Below are positions 37,201-48,684 of a DNA stretch of 64,000 bases, piece by piece. The position numbers and the translations under genes are program-made. The first letter of the stretch is position 1; every line of letters starts with the position of its first letter. The stretch spans positions 329,501-393,500 of the forward strand of contig JAWRVZ010000111.1 of NCBI GenBank assembly GCA_037043235.1. The letters are read 5' to 3'. The notes below the pieces were generated by a model. That model ran no database searches and was not told where the DNA came from. It saw only the letters and a list, made by a program, of their open reading frames with translations. Origin of the DNA: Rhodeus uyekii. Lineage: Eukaryota > Chordata > Actinopteri > Cypriniformes > Acheilognathidae.

Positions 37201-38251
37201 CACCATTTTGTGCATTGTTCATTATTGCGACGAATTCTAAGAAAGTGAGTGGTAAAGATGGTAGTGAGAAGAAACGCATGATGACCATGTAAATGAAGCA
37301 TGAAATTGTGGATGTATGATCGCTGTACATCCACCATATGTACCATCCTAAAGCAGAAGGATGTTATCAAGAATGTAAATACTTCCAAGGGCGTGACGAT
37401 TATATCGAAGTTATGTTCTAATGTAAATGAGATGGAGAGGCTTCTGTTGTTGTGGATAAAGAAGCAAATCTCCCGCGATAGATATTTCGTTAAAAGGTCT
37501 GCGCAAAGTGAAAGTGAGGGTAGGCAGGCGAAAAAAGGTAAGAAAAGTGATCAAAAGTAAAGAGTACAAATCGAAAAAAATCAAAACCATAATATAAAAT
37601 AGAAGTTTAAAAAAATACGAAAGCTAAGTTCAGTTATGCTTAGTTCCTGCTATTCAAGAAAATATTAAATGAACCATTCGAGTTACGAGCTCCGCCCTGG
37701 AACGGATTATGCTCGTATCTAGAAGTATTACTGTATGTGCACATTTTCTGCTTTTAATATATAAAGCCTGTGTTTAGTAGGCTTTATTAATTTTAAGAGC
37801 TTTTAGAATGTTGTTTTTGAAGCAATTTATTCAGCTAAACACTATATGGATCAAAAGTGACTGTAAAATAATTTTACAGATTTTTCAAATAAATATTGTT
37901 CTTTTGAACTTAAATAATCTTGGAAAAAATGTAACTCTGAAGGATCATGTCACATTGAATATTGGAGAAATGCTGCTGAAAATGTAGCTTTATCGCAGGA
38001 ATAAGTTGCGTTTTTAAAACATTCTGATAGAAAAGATTGTAATTCACGGTATTACTGTTTTTTTGTTTTGTTTTTTTTGGTCAAATGGATGTACTACTTT
38101 AAAACGCATTAAAACAATCCTAACCTCTGGCTTCTGAACTATCGTGTATGTTGCAACTCATATTTGCAAAGATAACCGCTTGGATAGTTTTATGATTTTT
38201 ATTTACCTTTTTTTTTTCTACAGGCCAAAAGAAGAATTAAAAACAGTCTGA
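31251..38251 (+). CDS. hdac1: Histone deacetylase 1, 14 exons
   Basis: Exons: 31251-31302, 32007-32119, 32215-32332, 32434-32508, 32620-32758, 33469-33610, 33690-33782, 33883-33991, 34323-34463, 34539-34647, 36289-36416, 36614-36760, 36941-36989, 38224-38251. They join to 480 aa without a stop, the expected length for fish Hdac1. It is a class I zinc-dependent lysine deacetylase of nuclear Sin3, NuRD and CoREST complexes. The active-site parts are present: the tandem histidines H141/H142 ([10 protein letters not shown]), zinc ligands in the [10 protein letters not shown] motif (D177, H179) and CGADSLSGD (D265), and the catalytic tyrosine in GGGGYT (about Y304). The acidic, Lys-rich tail has CK2-like sites ([10 protein letters not shown]) and ends PKEELKTV. 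Introns 5, 10 and 13 host transposons. It is intact. Hdac2 is excluded by the [11 protein letters not shown] start and the tail. Confidence 0.97.
33000..33365. mobile_element. MITE family A copy 4, in hdac1 intron 5
   Basis: It contains GTGACAGTAATGCATCCTTG, ACAGTTTTCAACATTGATAA, TACTTGAGCACCAAAGTGAC and TTGATCAAATAAATGCAGCC, the family's internal blocks. The terminal repeats are eroded. Confidence 0.65.
34840..35084. mobile_element. Pogo/Tigger-like MITE in hdac1 intron 10
   Basis: It is bounded by CAGTAATTCC... and ...AATTTACTG with TA on both sides (34838-34839 and 35085-35086). The interior TTTACGAGTTTAAT...GAGCGAGCTCGTAA and ACTTGACAATTTACTGTAA closely match the element at 44721-44845, which makes them one family. 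Confidence 0.72.
35158..35903. mobile_element. hAT MITE family D copy 1, in hdac1 intron 10
   Basis: The termini are CAGGGGTGGGCAAACTA and, inverted, CAGGGGCGGGCAAACTA. A perfect 8-bp duplication GTCTATAT flanks it (35150-35157 and 35904-35911). It is 746 bp, CpG-rich in its second half and non-coding. A second copy with its own duplication is in txlna (51849-52380) in the same orientation, lacking about 180 bp of the interior. Confidence 0.93.
37024..37733 (+). mobile_element. Pogo/Tigger-like element with transposase remnant, in hdac1 intron 13
   Basis: The ends are CAGTAATACCTTGAGATACG and, inverted, CAGTAATACTTCTAGATACG. The right flank is TA and the left flank TG (a decayed TA). Between about 37240 and 37470 the plus strand carries a frame-shifted pogo/CENP-B-type N-terminal DNA-binding region: a KHEIVD-like helix, then [10 protein letters not shown] and [12 protein letters not shown]. 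The DDE domain is deleted. Confidence 0.8.
37845..38130. mobile_element. MITE family A copy 5, in hdac1 intron 13
   Basis: It shares GGATCAAAAGTGACTGTAAA, GAAGGATCATGTCAC, TGCTGAAAATGTAGCTTTAT and GGTCAAATGGATG with the other copies. The ends are eroded. Confidence 0.6.
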
Positions 38252-38940
38252 GAAATGGACATGTGGTCCTCATGGATGCATGAACCTAATATGTCTTACA
38301 CCCTCATTGTCTCAAACACACACACAGACACACACACACATTAGATGTTAGCTCTAGTCCTGAGCTAAGGACTGTAAATTATTTTGTAAGACTCGTTTTA
38401 CTATTTGTAATCTAATGAAGCGGTATAAAAGTTTTTACATTTACAAGTGTGAAATGACAGATGGGTTTTTTTTTTGTGTGCTTTGGAACCATGTTTGTTT
38501 GCCTCCCACTTTTAATCCTTTTGTTACAGTTTACCAACAATACCACCTCAAACAGGACCAGCGATAGCACATATCTTTCTCTCCCATCATGGGAAGCTCT
38601 CCCCTTCAATTTGTTTTAAATCATGGATTGACACCTATTGGCCGCTCTTACTTGGTTTTCTCTTCAGATGCTGTTTGAGCACAGTGTCGTTTACCTCGAT
38701 TTTAAGCGCTAAATGTTTGTTTTTATTAAGATGTCTGTATTGAACTTTTCCCCCTGTCTGGTGGGGCATGGCAGAGACTTGCTGTATTGCTGTTAGATTC
38801 CAGATTCTTTTCTGTTGTGGTTACGCTAGCAGGTCAGTCACACGGCTGACCAGACATAGCCGTTTGGAGTTCCAGAGTTCAGTGGTTGTGAAATGTCCTT
38901 ATAACAATGCCTTTGATAAATAAAGAGGAAACTCTCTGAC
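38252..38940 (+). other. hdac1: hdac1 3' UTR
   Basis: It follows the TGA at 38249-38251 and contains a CA microsatellite (38319-38341). It ends after AATAAA at 38919-38924. Confidence 0.7.
38919..38924 (+). terminator. hdac1: hdac1 polyadenylation signal
   Basis: AATAAA within GATAAATAAAGAGG, about 670 bp after the stop codon, giving a 3' UTR of about 0.69 kb. Confidence 0.65.
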
Positions 38941-38949
38941 ACTTGTGGA

Positions 38950-40110
38950 TTTCATTAATCTTGCACAAACACAATTTTGTGGTGATCACAAAATAAGTGT
39001 ATATTTGCAAATGAAAAAACGCATCCAAACATTAACATTTTATCCTGATACTCAATTCATCGACATTGATTAGTGCAGTGCTTAATAAACATTTTAATGT
39101 AAAACACTGGATGGATATAAAATCAGAAAGCTCTTTTTATTAATTTCACTATAGATAAAAATGTCTCTTACATGGAATCAATATTTAATTCTGCAATGGT
39201 TTGTTTTGCTGTTTAAGCTGACATTCCCAAAGTGTAACAATACATTTGCTTTTGACAATCTTGTCAGTGCCATTTTTAAACAAGCTTTCAAATATTCTCA
39301 TTTGATGAAGAGGAAAAAGAAAGGAGCTGAAGAACTCAAATACAACCTGGTTTGTTACTGGTAAGGTATATCAGAAAGAGGTGGTATTACATCAGTGAAT
39401 TTTACCATGTCGTTAGGAATAAATTGTATATAATCAACCAAATTATATACACACATTTAAGATTTTCTATTGCTATTTTAAAGCATTTAGTAATAAACCT
39501 TTTTTTTAAATAAGGAATTGTAAGAAAATGTATTTGAAATTATCAAATAAAAAAAATACAGTAGAAAACTTGTTACTTTTGAAAAAACCTGTATAATCAA
39601 AGAAAAATAAGATTTTTTTTATATATATATTAAAAGTATATTTATATTGCAAAACCACCATGAACTCAAGCCATACATAAATTGCCATCTGCTAACTAAA
39701 AACTATTAGGTACTTGTAAGGTTTTCATCTTGAGACTGACAGCACTTGGTGGCATTCCAGCAGAATTTCAAAAGTCTAATTTGCATAAAGCAAATGATTT
39801 AGCCAGTTTAACCATCTAATTAAATATTTGTAAAGATTTCAAAGCATGGCTTTTCAAAAGCACCTTCAAATGAGGATAGCGGTGAAAGTTGACTGTTTTT
39901 ACCAGTGTGCAACATATGGGGTAATCCAAGGCAAGTAGCGCATTAACTGATTTTATGCAAGTTTTAAACAATTTCATACAAATGCAGGCAAAAAAAATAT
40001 TTAGTTAGTTCATGACACACAATATATTTTATTCCTGACCTTGTATTAGTTAAAACCAAACAAGCCAATGTTCTACACATGTATATAAAGATAAGCAATA
40101 ACAAAACAAC
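38950..40110. other. Tail-to-tail intergenic spacer hdac1/eif3i
   Basis: AT-rich, non-coding sequence between the convergent 3' ends. No gene or recognisable transposon. Confidence 0.6.
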
Positions 40111-40128
40111 TTTATATCTCAAACCAAG

Positions 40129-40134
40129 TTTATT
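40129..40134 (-). terminator. eif3i: eif3i polyadenylation signal
   Basis: AATAAA on the minus strand (TTTATT on plus), 161 bp after the stop codon. This gives a short 3' UTR, as usual for translation-machinery genes. A TGTGTAGAACATTGGC stretch on the minus strand follows. Confidence 0.5.
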
Positions 40135-40294
40135 TAGAATGCTATATTCTTTAAATACACATTGCATCAAATGTTTTAAATGCAATATTTGTATGACGGT
40201 GACCATATAAAACTCCATGCTTGGCCTTGTGTAGTCGGATCAATTGCTCAAATGATCCGTCTTGGACGCTGGGAATGCTGGCGGTCACTGGTTA

Positions 40295-43200
40295 TTACGC
40301 CTCAAGCTCAAAATCAAAATAGTGGGGATCAAAGTAATGAATTCTTACGTAGCCGTCCTCTCCTCCACTGCTATAACTGTGGGTGAAAGGAGGCAGTGAA
40401 AAGTTTAACTTTATTTTATTATTCATTAATGGCAAAACAGTATGACTTTATAATCAAGTTTAATTTGTTAACATGAGGTAACTAAATGGAAGGAACATAT
40501 TTTTACAACATCCATGAATCTTAATGTTTTTCTCCATTCTATAATATAGAATATATTTAGAATATGTTCTAGATTTACTATAAAGCTTTTTTAAATGAAC
40601 ACACAGTGAATCGACAAGTTTTTATTAGCTAACATTGTCGAAGATTAATAAATGATGTACATTGTCACACATCGTAGTTAATGTTACCTCATGTCAACTA
40701 ATGTTAACAAATAAGAATAACCAAAACTTTAAAGTGCCCCATTATGCAATTTCAAAGCTTTCTAATTTTGCTTACTTACAAAAATAAAATAATATACAGT
40801 AATCCCTTGCCACTTTGCACTGAGGCTACGAAACCGCATCGCAGATTTTTCAAAAATTATTCATCGAAAAATAAAAGTTCAATAATACCGCCATATCGGC
40901 AGATGTATTGCGAAAAGCAGCGTTTTTTTTATCGCGAGAGTAACTGTTTCCCAGAATGCAAGACAAAGAGAGAAACGCTTTCAGAGGCTTTGTACACACC
41001 CGTGGGCACTCAGACAAGCACGTGATTGGTTCGAAGAAAGAGAACACGAGTGGATGTATCCCGTGAGCTGATTGGCTGATCCTACTTTGCAGATTTTCAT
41101 CTATCGCTATGGGTTTTCCGGTTCACATTAACCGCAATAAAACGAGGGATTACTGTATATTAATATTTTTTAAAATCATAATGTACTTTGCAGCATCACA
41201 TTTTTTCTCAATCCCTCTAAACCCTTCTTTTCAGGCAGCCTACTCTGATTGGTCAGATGGCCCAGTGCTGTGATTGGTCTATCGTGTCGGAAACAAAATG
41301 ACCATTACCATATTCCTCAAGACTTGTATACGCACTAATACAAACAGTAACGATTGCAGCAGTTTTACCGTATTCAAGCCTGAGTACTCATTTTTTGGAT
41401 TTGTTCTCGCAGCACAGAAAACAACACTTCTCAACATGTCGACACCTATAAATAGTGTTTGAGGGCGGGTAAAAGTCAATGTTCACTGGTAGCCAATAGG
41501 GATGTGCGAGTGTAGTCGACTACACGAGAAAAAAAAAACACACAAGATTTTGTTGTTCAAATGACGTTATAATCTTACATGAAACCCTATGAAGCGCGCG
41601 ATCGCACGTGGGATTAGAACAATCTGTGCGTCTCGTGATCAATTGCTGAATTCAAACGCGTTTTCGCACGTTGGCTGGCGCTGCGGTCGCGACAGACTCG
41701 CTCAGTGTTTGTCATATATCACAGCTATTCAGTTTTCAACCACGTACCTTTATTTTAGATTTCAGACGTTTAAACACGCTGGACACTCACTGTCATGTAT
41801 TTCGAGAGAAGGGACTGAATTTACGTGCTGTAAATCCGACGGATCAGATTCTCTGAACTGCGGCGCCTGTCGCGGATCAGCTGACATTATAATTATAAAG
41901 GCTTTTAAGCGACAAAACGCATTCACTTCCACATATTTGAGAATTGGAATATCAGGTAATTGATATTTCACAAGTGTGTGAATATTTTGAATAAATAATC
42001 AAAACCAAATAAATGAGATGCATCTGTCATCCGAGCAGAAACTAAATTTACCGCAGATCTCCCATGGGTTTTGTTTTTATCATTCGCGGCGGATTTAATA
42101 ATGACCACTGAAAGACGAGCGCGATGTGGGGAGTATTTTAAAGTAGAAGGAGATAAACTGATATGTCAAATGATATATAATGATTCCACTGCATATAATG
42201 ATTGCACTGGATCAGAGCATAACCATATTAATCACAGACATGGACATGTTTGGAGAGACGAGCCGAAACAGCCACATCATCGCATCATTTACTACACTGT
42301 GATCACGTTCAGCTGAAAGAAATATATATATACTTTTTATTTTATTTTTTACCTGTTTATTGAACTCTGTCACGGGCATCACCATGGAAACAGACACACA
42401 CGCCTCTCACTACATACAGCTGCGGTTTTAAGATTTATTTCTAGCGGCATTACTTTTAGACTAGTCGGTTACAAAATTTTCGTTTAAACGACTAAAAAAT
42501 TAGTCGAAAAGCACATCCCTAGTAGCCAATGAAGTCCACATGCATTATGTAGATCTGTTGCAAACCTACATACATTTGTGAGAGACAATAACTACATTTG
42601 AGAGACAATAACTACATTTTTTTGATGTTGCACTTTGATGTGAACCTTTGCAGACCTTTTACATTCCCAAACAGCTATAAAACACTCTATGAAAGGTAAT
42701 AACTAAAAAAGCAAAATAGGGGCACTTTAAATGCACACAAGGAAATGTTAAGTATGAACCTTTTCCCATCTGGATGGAATGCTACACAGTTGATGGGCCC
42801 GAAGTGTCCCTTCACACGGCCAAACTCCTCTTCATAAGCCGCATGGAAAAACCTAGAAGACAGTGGTGGTACTGGATAAGGATTTGCTTTTATGTCCAAT
42901 CCTGGAAATTATTTTTACAAAGGTGTAGGCATCACAATTAAACACACTAACCTGGCCTCGAATTTGCCAATCCTAGTAGAGGTGGTTGTGACTTCCATGG
43001 CCTCCTGACCACCTCCCATCACCACCTGAGCAACACATAACATCTCTGCTATTGCCGAAGTAGAAAACATTTACACAAATAATACACATTGACTGAAGTT
43101 CGGTGAGAGGGAAAATACAGTACATTTCAGAGACTTACATGATCCATGATGGGCGAGATGGCGGAGGAGTTAACAGGTCGCTCAGTTTTGAAGGTTTTGA

Positions 43201-46200
43201 TGTGATCGAGTGTTGCGGAGTCAAACAACTGAACAATGAAGGAAGCGGTGTGTGAGTCAAACTAACCAAGATTCATTCCAGCCAGAGTTTATGATTCAGT
43301 TCCCAACACAAACCTTGGCAGTACAGTCTTTGGAGGCAGTGATGATCATCGTGAGATCCACTGACGACTGGATGTCATTGATTTGTTTGGTGTGTTCCTT
43401 TGCCTTCTTCAGAACTTCTCCTGACTAAGGAATCACATACATTAGACAACAGCTCTTCAAGTTTATTATGGTGCATGTAACAGAATCTAAACTTTTCAGA
43501 GTATTGTTCAAAAGTTTGGAGTTGGTAGAATTTTTGTTTTGTTTTTGGAGCCTCTTATACTCACCAAGGCTGTATTTGTTTGATTGAGAAGTACAATAAA
43601 ATATTAAAATTTAAAATAACTTTTCTATCTGAAGCTATTTTAAAATGAAATTTATTATATCACATGATCCTTGAGAAATCATTCTAATATGCAGATTTGT
43701 TGCTCAAGAAAAATGTAATATTATTACTGTTGAAAAGGCTCTTCTGCTTAATATATCTGTGCTGTTAACTGATCACCGGTGTTCCACAGGGCTCAGTCAT
43801 TGGACCCCTACTCTTCTCCATGTACACATCACTGGGTCCCATCATTAGAGGCACACGGCTTCCATCACTGCTACGCTGATGACACACAGCTCTACCTATC
43901 ATTTCAATCAGATGATCCCACAGTAGGTGCACAAATCACAAGCTGCCTAGCGGACATCTCAACATGGATGAAAGAGCATCTGCAGCTCAACCTGGCAAAT
44001 ACAGAGCTTCTAGTCTTTCCTACTGATCCAACTCTACAGTATAACTTCACCGTCCAGATCGGCGACACCACAATTACCCCATCAAGGTCTGCCAGAAATC
44101 TTGGAGTGATTGAATCATTTGAGGACCAGCTGACTTTCAAAGATAACATTGCAAAGACGGCTCGATCATGCAGGTTTTCACTTCACGACATCAGGAGAAT
44201 CAGGCCGTTCCTAACTGAGCAAGCTAAACAACTTCTGGTGCAGGCCATGGTCATTTCCAGCCTTGATTACTGCAATGCTCTTTTGGACAGACTTCCTGCT
44301 AGTGGAATCAAACCCCTGCAACTGATCTAGAACGCTGGTGGAACGATCTCCCCGCCCTCATCCAGAATGCAGATTCCTTGTCAAGGTTTAAAAGACTACT
44401 GAAAACACACCTCTTCTATGAGCACCTAACATGACGATTTTTTTTTTTTTTTTACCATGCTTTTAACCCTTTCGCACGTAAGTTCTAAATACTCTCTCTG
44501 ACCCCCCAGCGTGAGTTTTTTTTAGGTGACCGTTATTTTAGAACGTTTACCTTATTGTACCCATGGCGACGCATCATGCTTGTCACATTGACACACCGCA
44601 GCCTCAGAAGCGCTTTATGACATGTGCATCACATTTATTTAATGTATGTCTTATTTATTCAAAATATTCACACACTTGTTGGCTATGTTATCAACTACCT
44701 GATATTTCGATTATCAAATACAGTAAAACCTCGGTTTACGAGTTTAATTCGTTCCCAGAGCGAGCTCGTAAACCAAAATGCTCGTACACCAAATCAAGTT
44801 TCGTTTATAGACGATTAAACTATAAAAATACTTGACAATTTACTGTAATGCACTTGTAATGGAGGAGACGAGAGGAGGGAGGAGGGGGATCACCAGTGTG
44901 ATCGTACGTGCGAAAGGGTTAATACTTGTGCATGTAATGTTCTTTGTATTGTAAGCACTTTTAAGACTTCAGAACAAATCGCCTTCTGTATTCCTCAAAA
45001 TGTAAGTCGCTTTGGATAAAAGCATCTGCTACATGAATAAAATGTAAATGTAATATATTTGAGGAAGCCGTGATATTTTCTCAGGATTTTTGCTGAACAA
45101 AGTAAAAAAATATTATTTGAAATGTTTTGTAACATTATAAATGTCTTCCCTGTTACTTTTTAAATAAATTAAATGTATGCTTGTTTAGATGTTTTGCAAA
45201 TTTATGGTAAATAAATATATCTTACTGACCCCAAAACTTCTAAATGCTAGTGTAAAAAAACAAAACAACGGACACAAACCTTAGCACTGAACTGGTTAAT
45301 TTCTCCATTTTCATGGCCAGCAATCACAAACTCTCCCAGCGGACCCCACACAGCACTGGTGATCTTTGACTCACTGCAGGGCACAGACAGATATGGCTGG
45401 TTGTCCTCTGTGGGAGAGAAAACACATATGAAGACCTCTGACTGGAAGTGACCAGTAGTGACCTGCTTTAATTCGTCAGTGCTTAAAATATGAACCGATT
45501 TGCTGTGGGTCTCGCAGGTCGAAATAGTTGAGAAAGCACTGGTAGCCCATCTGCTTGTCTGTTGAAAACATTATGATGTTCCCACTGAAGTCAAAGCCGC
45601 ACGTCCTCACCGCAGAGCTGGTCTCCAGCAGAGCCAGTTGCTTTCCTGAGAAAGTCAACACACATCAAACATCTTTCAAGAAGAGCTTAAAAGTGTTATT
45701 TGACATTTTGTAAAACACTGCTTGTTGACAAAGCATTTCAATTTAAATATTAGTTTTCTTGACATGGTTCGTGAAAAGAAGCTTATATCACTGGACAAGC
45801 ACAAATATATGATGCTAAATTTCATTAAAAAAAAAAAAACTTTGATGAACATATTCCGATTTCTGAACTAAGACATTTTGTTAAATTGGGACTTAAATTG
45901 TAATGTGTAGGTGGGGTGACTGAAAAAATTCAAACTGGTTAATAATATAATCATATTTTGTAAATGTTATTTGATTTTAGATTCTTAGTATTTTAAAAAC
46001 AATATGCAGGTGATGTGATTGTCTGGAGATTGTAAAATAAACAAGAAAATGAAATGCTGAAATTGAGAAGATTTTGAATGGCTTAAGAATAACAATAATA
46101 AATATAGCTGCAAGCAGCCATGACGGGGCCAAGCACAAAGAAGGCATTAAATGTCATGCCGACATGGCTGGCAGTATCAGACCAACAGCAGGAAGCATCT

Positions 46201-48643
46201 AAAGACATTTCAATATGACTTCAGTCTAAATGGCTGAAAAATCATCAATACGGTCTTTAGTAATTCGATTTAACGGTTTATCACGTTTGACCAACAGGCA
46301 GCGCTGTAACCAAACTGGTATGTCAAATCACGTGGTTTATCCAGAGTGAGGTGACAATGACACATGCAAAGTTTGGTGTCAATAGGGTAAAGCATTGCTG
46401 ACATCCAGCTTTAAAGTCATGTGTTTGTTAAGCATAGCATTTCATGACAAAATTCTAAATAAAAGACGCTGAAAATGGCCGATATGGGAAAATTTGGTAT
46501 CGCAGGACTCGGCATGATGCGCTGAATCTAAAGACAGCAGTTTCATGATTTTTAGACAAAGCGTTCAGGAGTTATAATCAAAAATGTCAGTTTTTCATAT
46601 CTCCTGACCATTAGGGGGCAGAGCGCCAAAACTCTGCAGGTAGCCTCAGATCATGATTGACATGACACACAGAAAGTTTGGTCAGAATACGCTAATGCGT
46701 TGCGGAGATATAGCCTTGCTTTATTTGGTGGCCATTTGGTCAAATTCGTTCGCAATTTTATCGAAACCTGTTTGACGAATCAACTTTATTTTAATAACTT
46801 TTTGTCAGCATGGTCTGAAGATGTTATGATTCAATTTTGGTGAAAATTGGACAAACGGTGTGGGAGGAGTTTGAAAAAGTAGGTTTTTAAAGAAAAACAA
46901 CATGGCGGACAGGAAGTTTGGCCGACTATGACAAATTTGGTATCTGTGTTCTCGGTTTGACCCAAGGAACGTATAAAGACAACTTATTTTACCATAGGTT
47001 AACGTGTTCAAAAGGTATTAGCATTTTTGTAAATTTGTTTATAACTTTCGACCACAAGGTGGCGCTGCCTCAAAACTTTTTGAGTTGTATCAGGCCCAGA
47101 TGCCGAAGACACATATCGAGTTTCGTAACGATCCGCCAATGTGTTTGTTAAATATAGCAATTTATGACAAAATTCAAAATGGCCGACCCTCAAAATGGCC
47201 GATATGGGAAAATTTAGTATCGCACGACTCGGCATGATGCCCTGAATCTAACGAGACCAGTTTTATGATTTGTGGTCGAAGCATTCAGAAGTTATAAGCA
47301 AATATTTCACTTTTTCATATCTCCAGACCACTAGGGGGCAGAGCGCTAAATCTTTGCAGGTAGCCTCAGACCATGATTGCCATAACACACACCAAGTTTG
47401 GTCAGATTACGCTAATACGTTGCGGAGATATAGCCTCGCTTTCATTTTTGCGGCCATTTTGTCAAATTCTTTCGCAAGTTATTCGTAAACGGTTTGACAT
47501 ATCAACTTTCTTTTAATAACTTTTTGTCCGCATGGTCTGGAGATGATGTGGTTCAATTTTCGTAAAAATCGGACAAACGGCCTAGAAGGAGTTCGAAAAA
47601 GTAGGTTTTTCATAAAATTCAAAATGGCGGGAAAATTTTTATGACGGAAAATGACGTCACGGGGTGCAATCGAATCGTCTTGAGCCAAGGAATTAGAGGA
47701 CGAAAGAATTTTGTTTCTAGGACATACGGTTCAAGAGTTATTTACGTAAACGTGAGTGCAACTTTGGACAGTTGGTGGCGCTAGAGACATTGAGTTAGAG
47801 ACTTCAAATTTGCTATGGTCAAGGATTGGCTTGTCCTCTATCAGTGTGCCAAATTTCATCATTTTCCCGCAAACGGTTCTATGGCCTGCCATAGACTCCA
47901 ATGGCGGAAGCGGAAGAATAATAATAAGAACCGGAACAAAAACAATAGGTGCCTCCGCACCTTCGGTGCTTGGCCCCTAATAAGAACCGGAACAAAAACA
48001 ATAGGTGCCTCCGCACCTTCGGTGCTTGGCCCCTAATTATAATAATTTTTAAAAAGCCACTGCAATTTGATGTTAAAGTGTCCAGACTTTTGGTGGTTTT
48101 TGATCCAGAAATGTGTGTGTATGGGGACAAAGGGCTGAAATTGGCAAATCTTTAAATAATAATAATAAAAAAATAAAACTACTACACATTTTGTTTTCAA
48201 TATTATTACTATTATTATTTTTGTTTGTAAATAATAATGTTATTAATAATAATAATAGTAACAGAAGCTACTGCATTTGTTTTATAATATGTTTTTAATA
48301 CTAAATAATAACAAAAATATATTTAATAAAAAAAACTAATTATAAAAAGGCAAAAAATGACAAAGTTTCTGATTTTTTTTCTCCATAAAATACTAAAAAT
48401 AAGCTATTTGGATTTTGTTTTAAAACAAAAAACATGTATCCATTTGTTGTTGCTGTCATGTGTATTTTATATTGTAATATTTTGCTAACCTGTTTCACAG
48501 TCCCAGAGCCTACAGCTGTTATCAGCAGATCCAGTCAAGACGTTCTTTGTGTCCCCTTTGAAAGTTTAAGAAGCATTTTTCCAAAAACAAATGACAAGTA
48601 GTAAAGAACGTCGCTTGCAAAATATTAATATATATATATATAT

Positions 48644-48684
<41 letters not shown>

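Larger units (their letters stand above)
43757..45050 (+). mobile_element. L2-type LINE, 5'-truncated
   Basis: It lies in MITE family A between 8-bp repeats TAATATAT (43749-43756 and 45051-45058). The plus-strand reading frame 43779-44330 encodes the reverse-transcriptase region with the catalytic YADDTQLY motif, then RSARNLGV and SSLDYCNALLDRLP. A short deletion after 44330 joins to the C-terminal FKRLLKTHLFYE segment (44387-44420). The 3' tail (AAGTCGCTTTGGATAAAAGC) is shared with the SINE at 8668. It is antisense to eif3i. A piggyBac-like MITE interrupts it at 44467-44918. Confidence 0.85.
43505..45255. mobile_element. MITE family A copy 6, split by nested insertions, in eif3i intron 6
   Basis: The left part (43505-43756) starts TTGTTCAAAAGTTTGGAGTT. 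The right part (45051-45255) ends TTACTGACCCCAAAACTTCT. Reading across the join gives the family's CTGCTTAATATATTTG(A/T)GGAAGC, as in the copy at 53517-53540. An L2 LINE fragment sits in between. Confidence 0.75.

Noticed and set aside
41589..41963. 124-aa ORF inside eif3i intron 10
   Set aside because: It lies within the hAT element bounded by TAGGGATGTGC and has no recognisable domain in that frame.
43779..44330. 183-aa ORF as a host gene
   Set aside because: It carries the YADDTQLY reverse-transcriptase motif and a LINE 3' tail, so it is an L2 fragment in an eif3i intron.
47924..48036. CRISPR-like direct repeats with a palindrome
   Set aside because: There are only two tandem 56-bp units without spacers, in a vertebrate intron; it is a transposon-type repeat.
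47879..48130. 83-aa ORF with repeated LLFLFRFL segments
   Set aside because: The repetition comes from the tandem 56-bp DNA units; no protein family fits.
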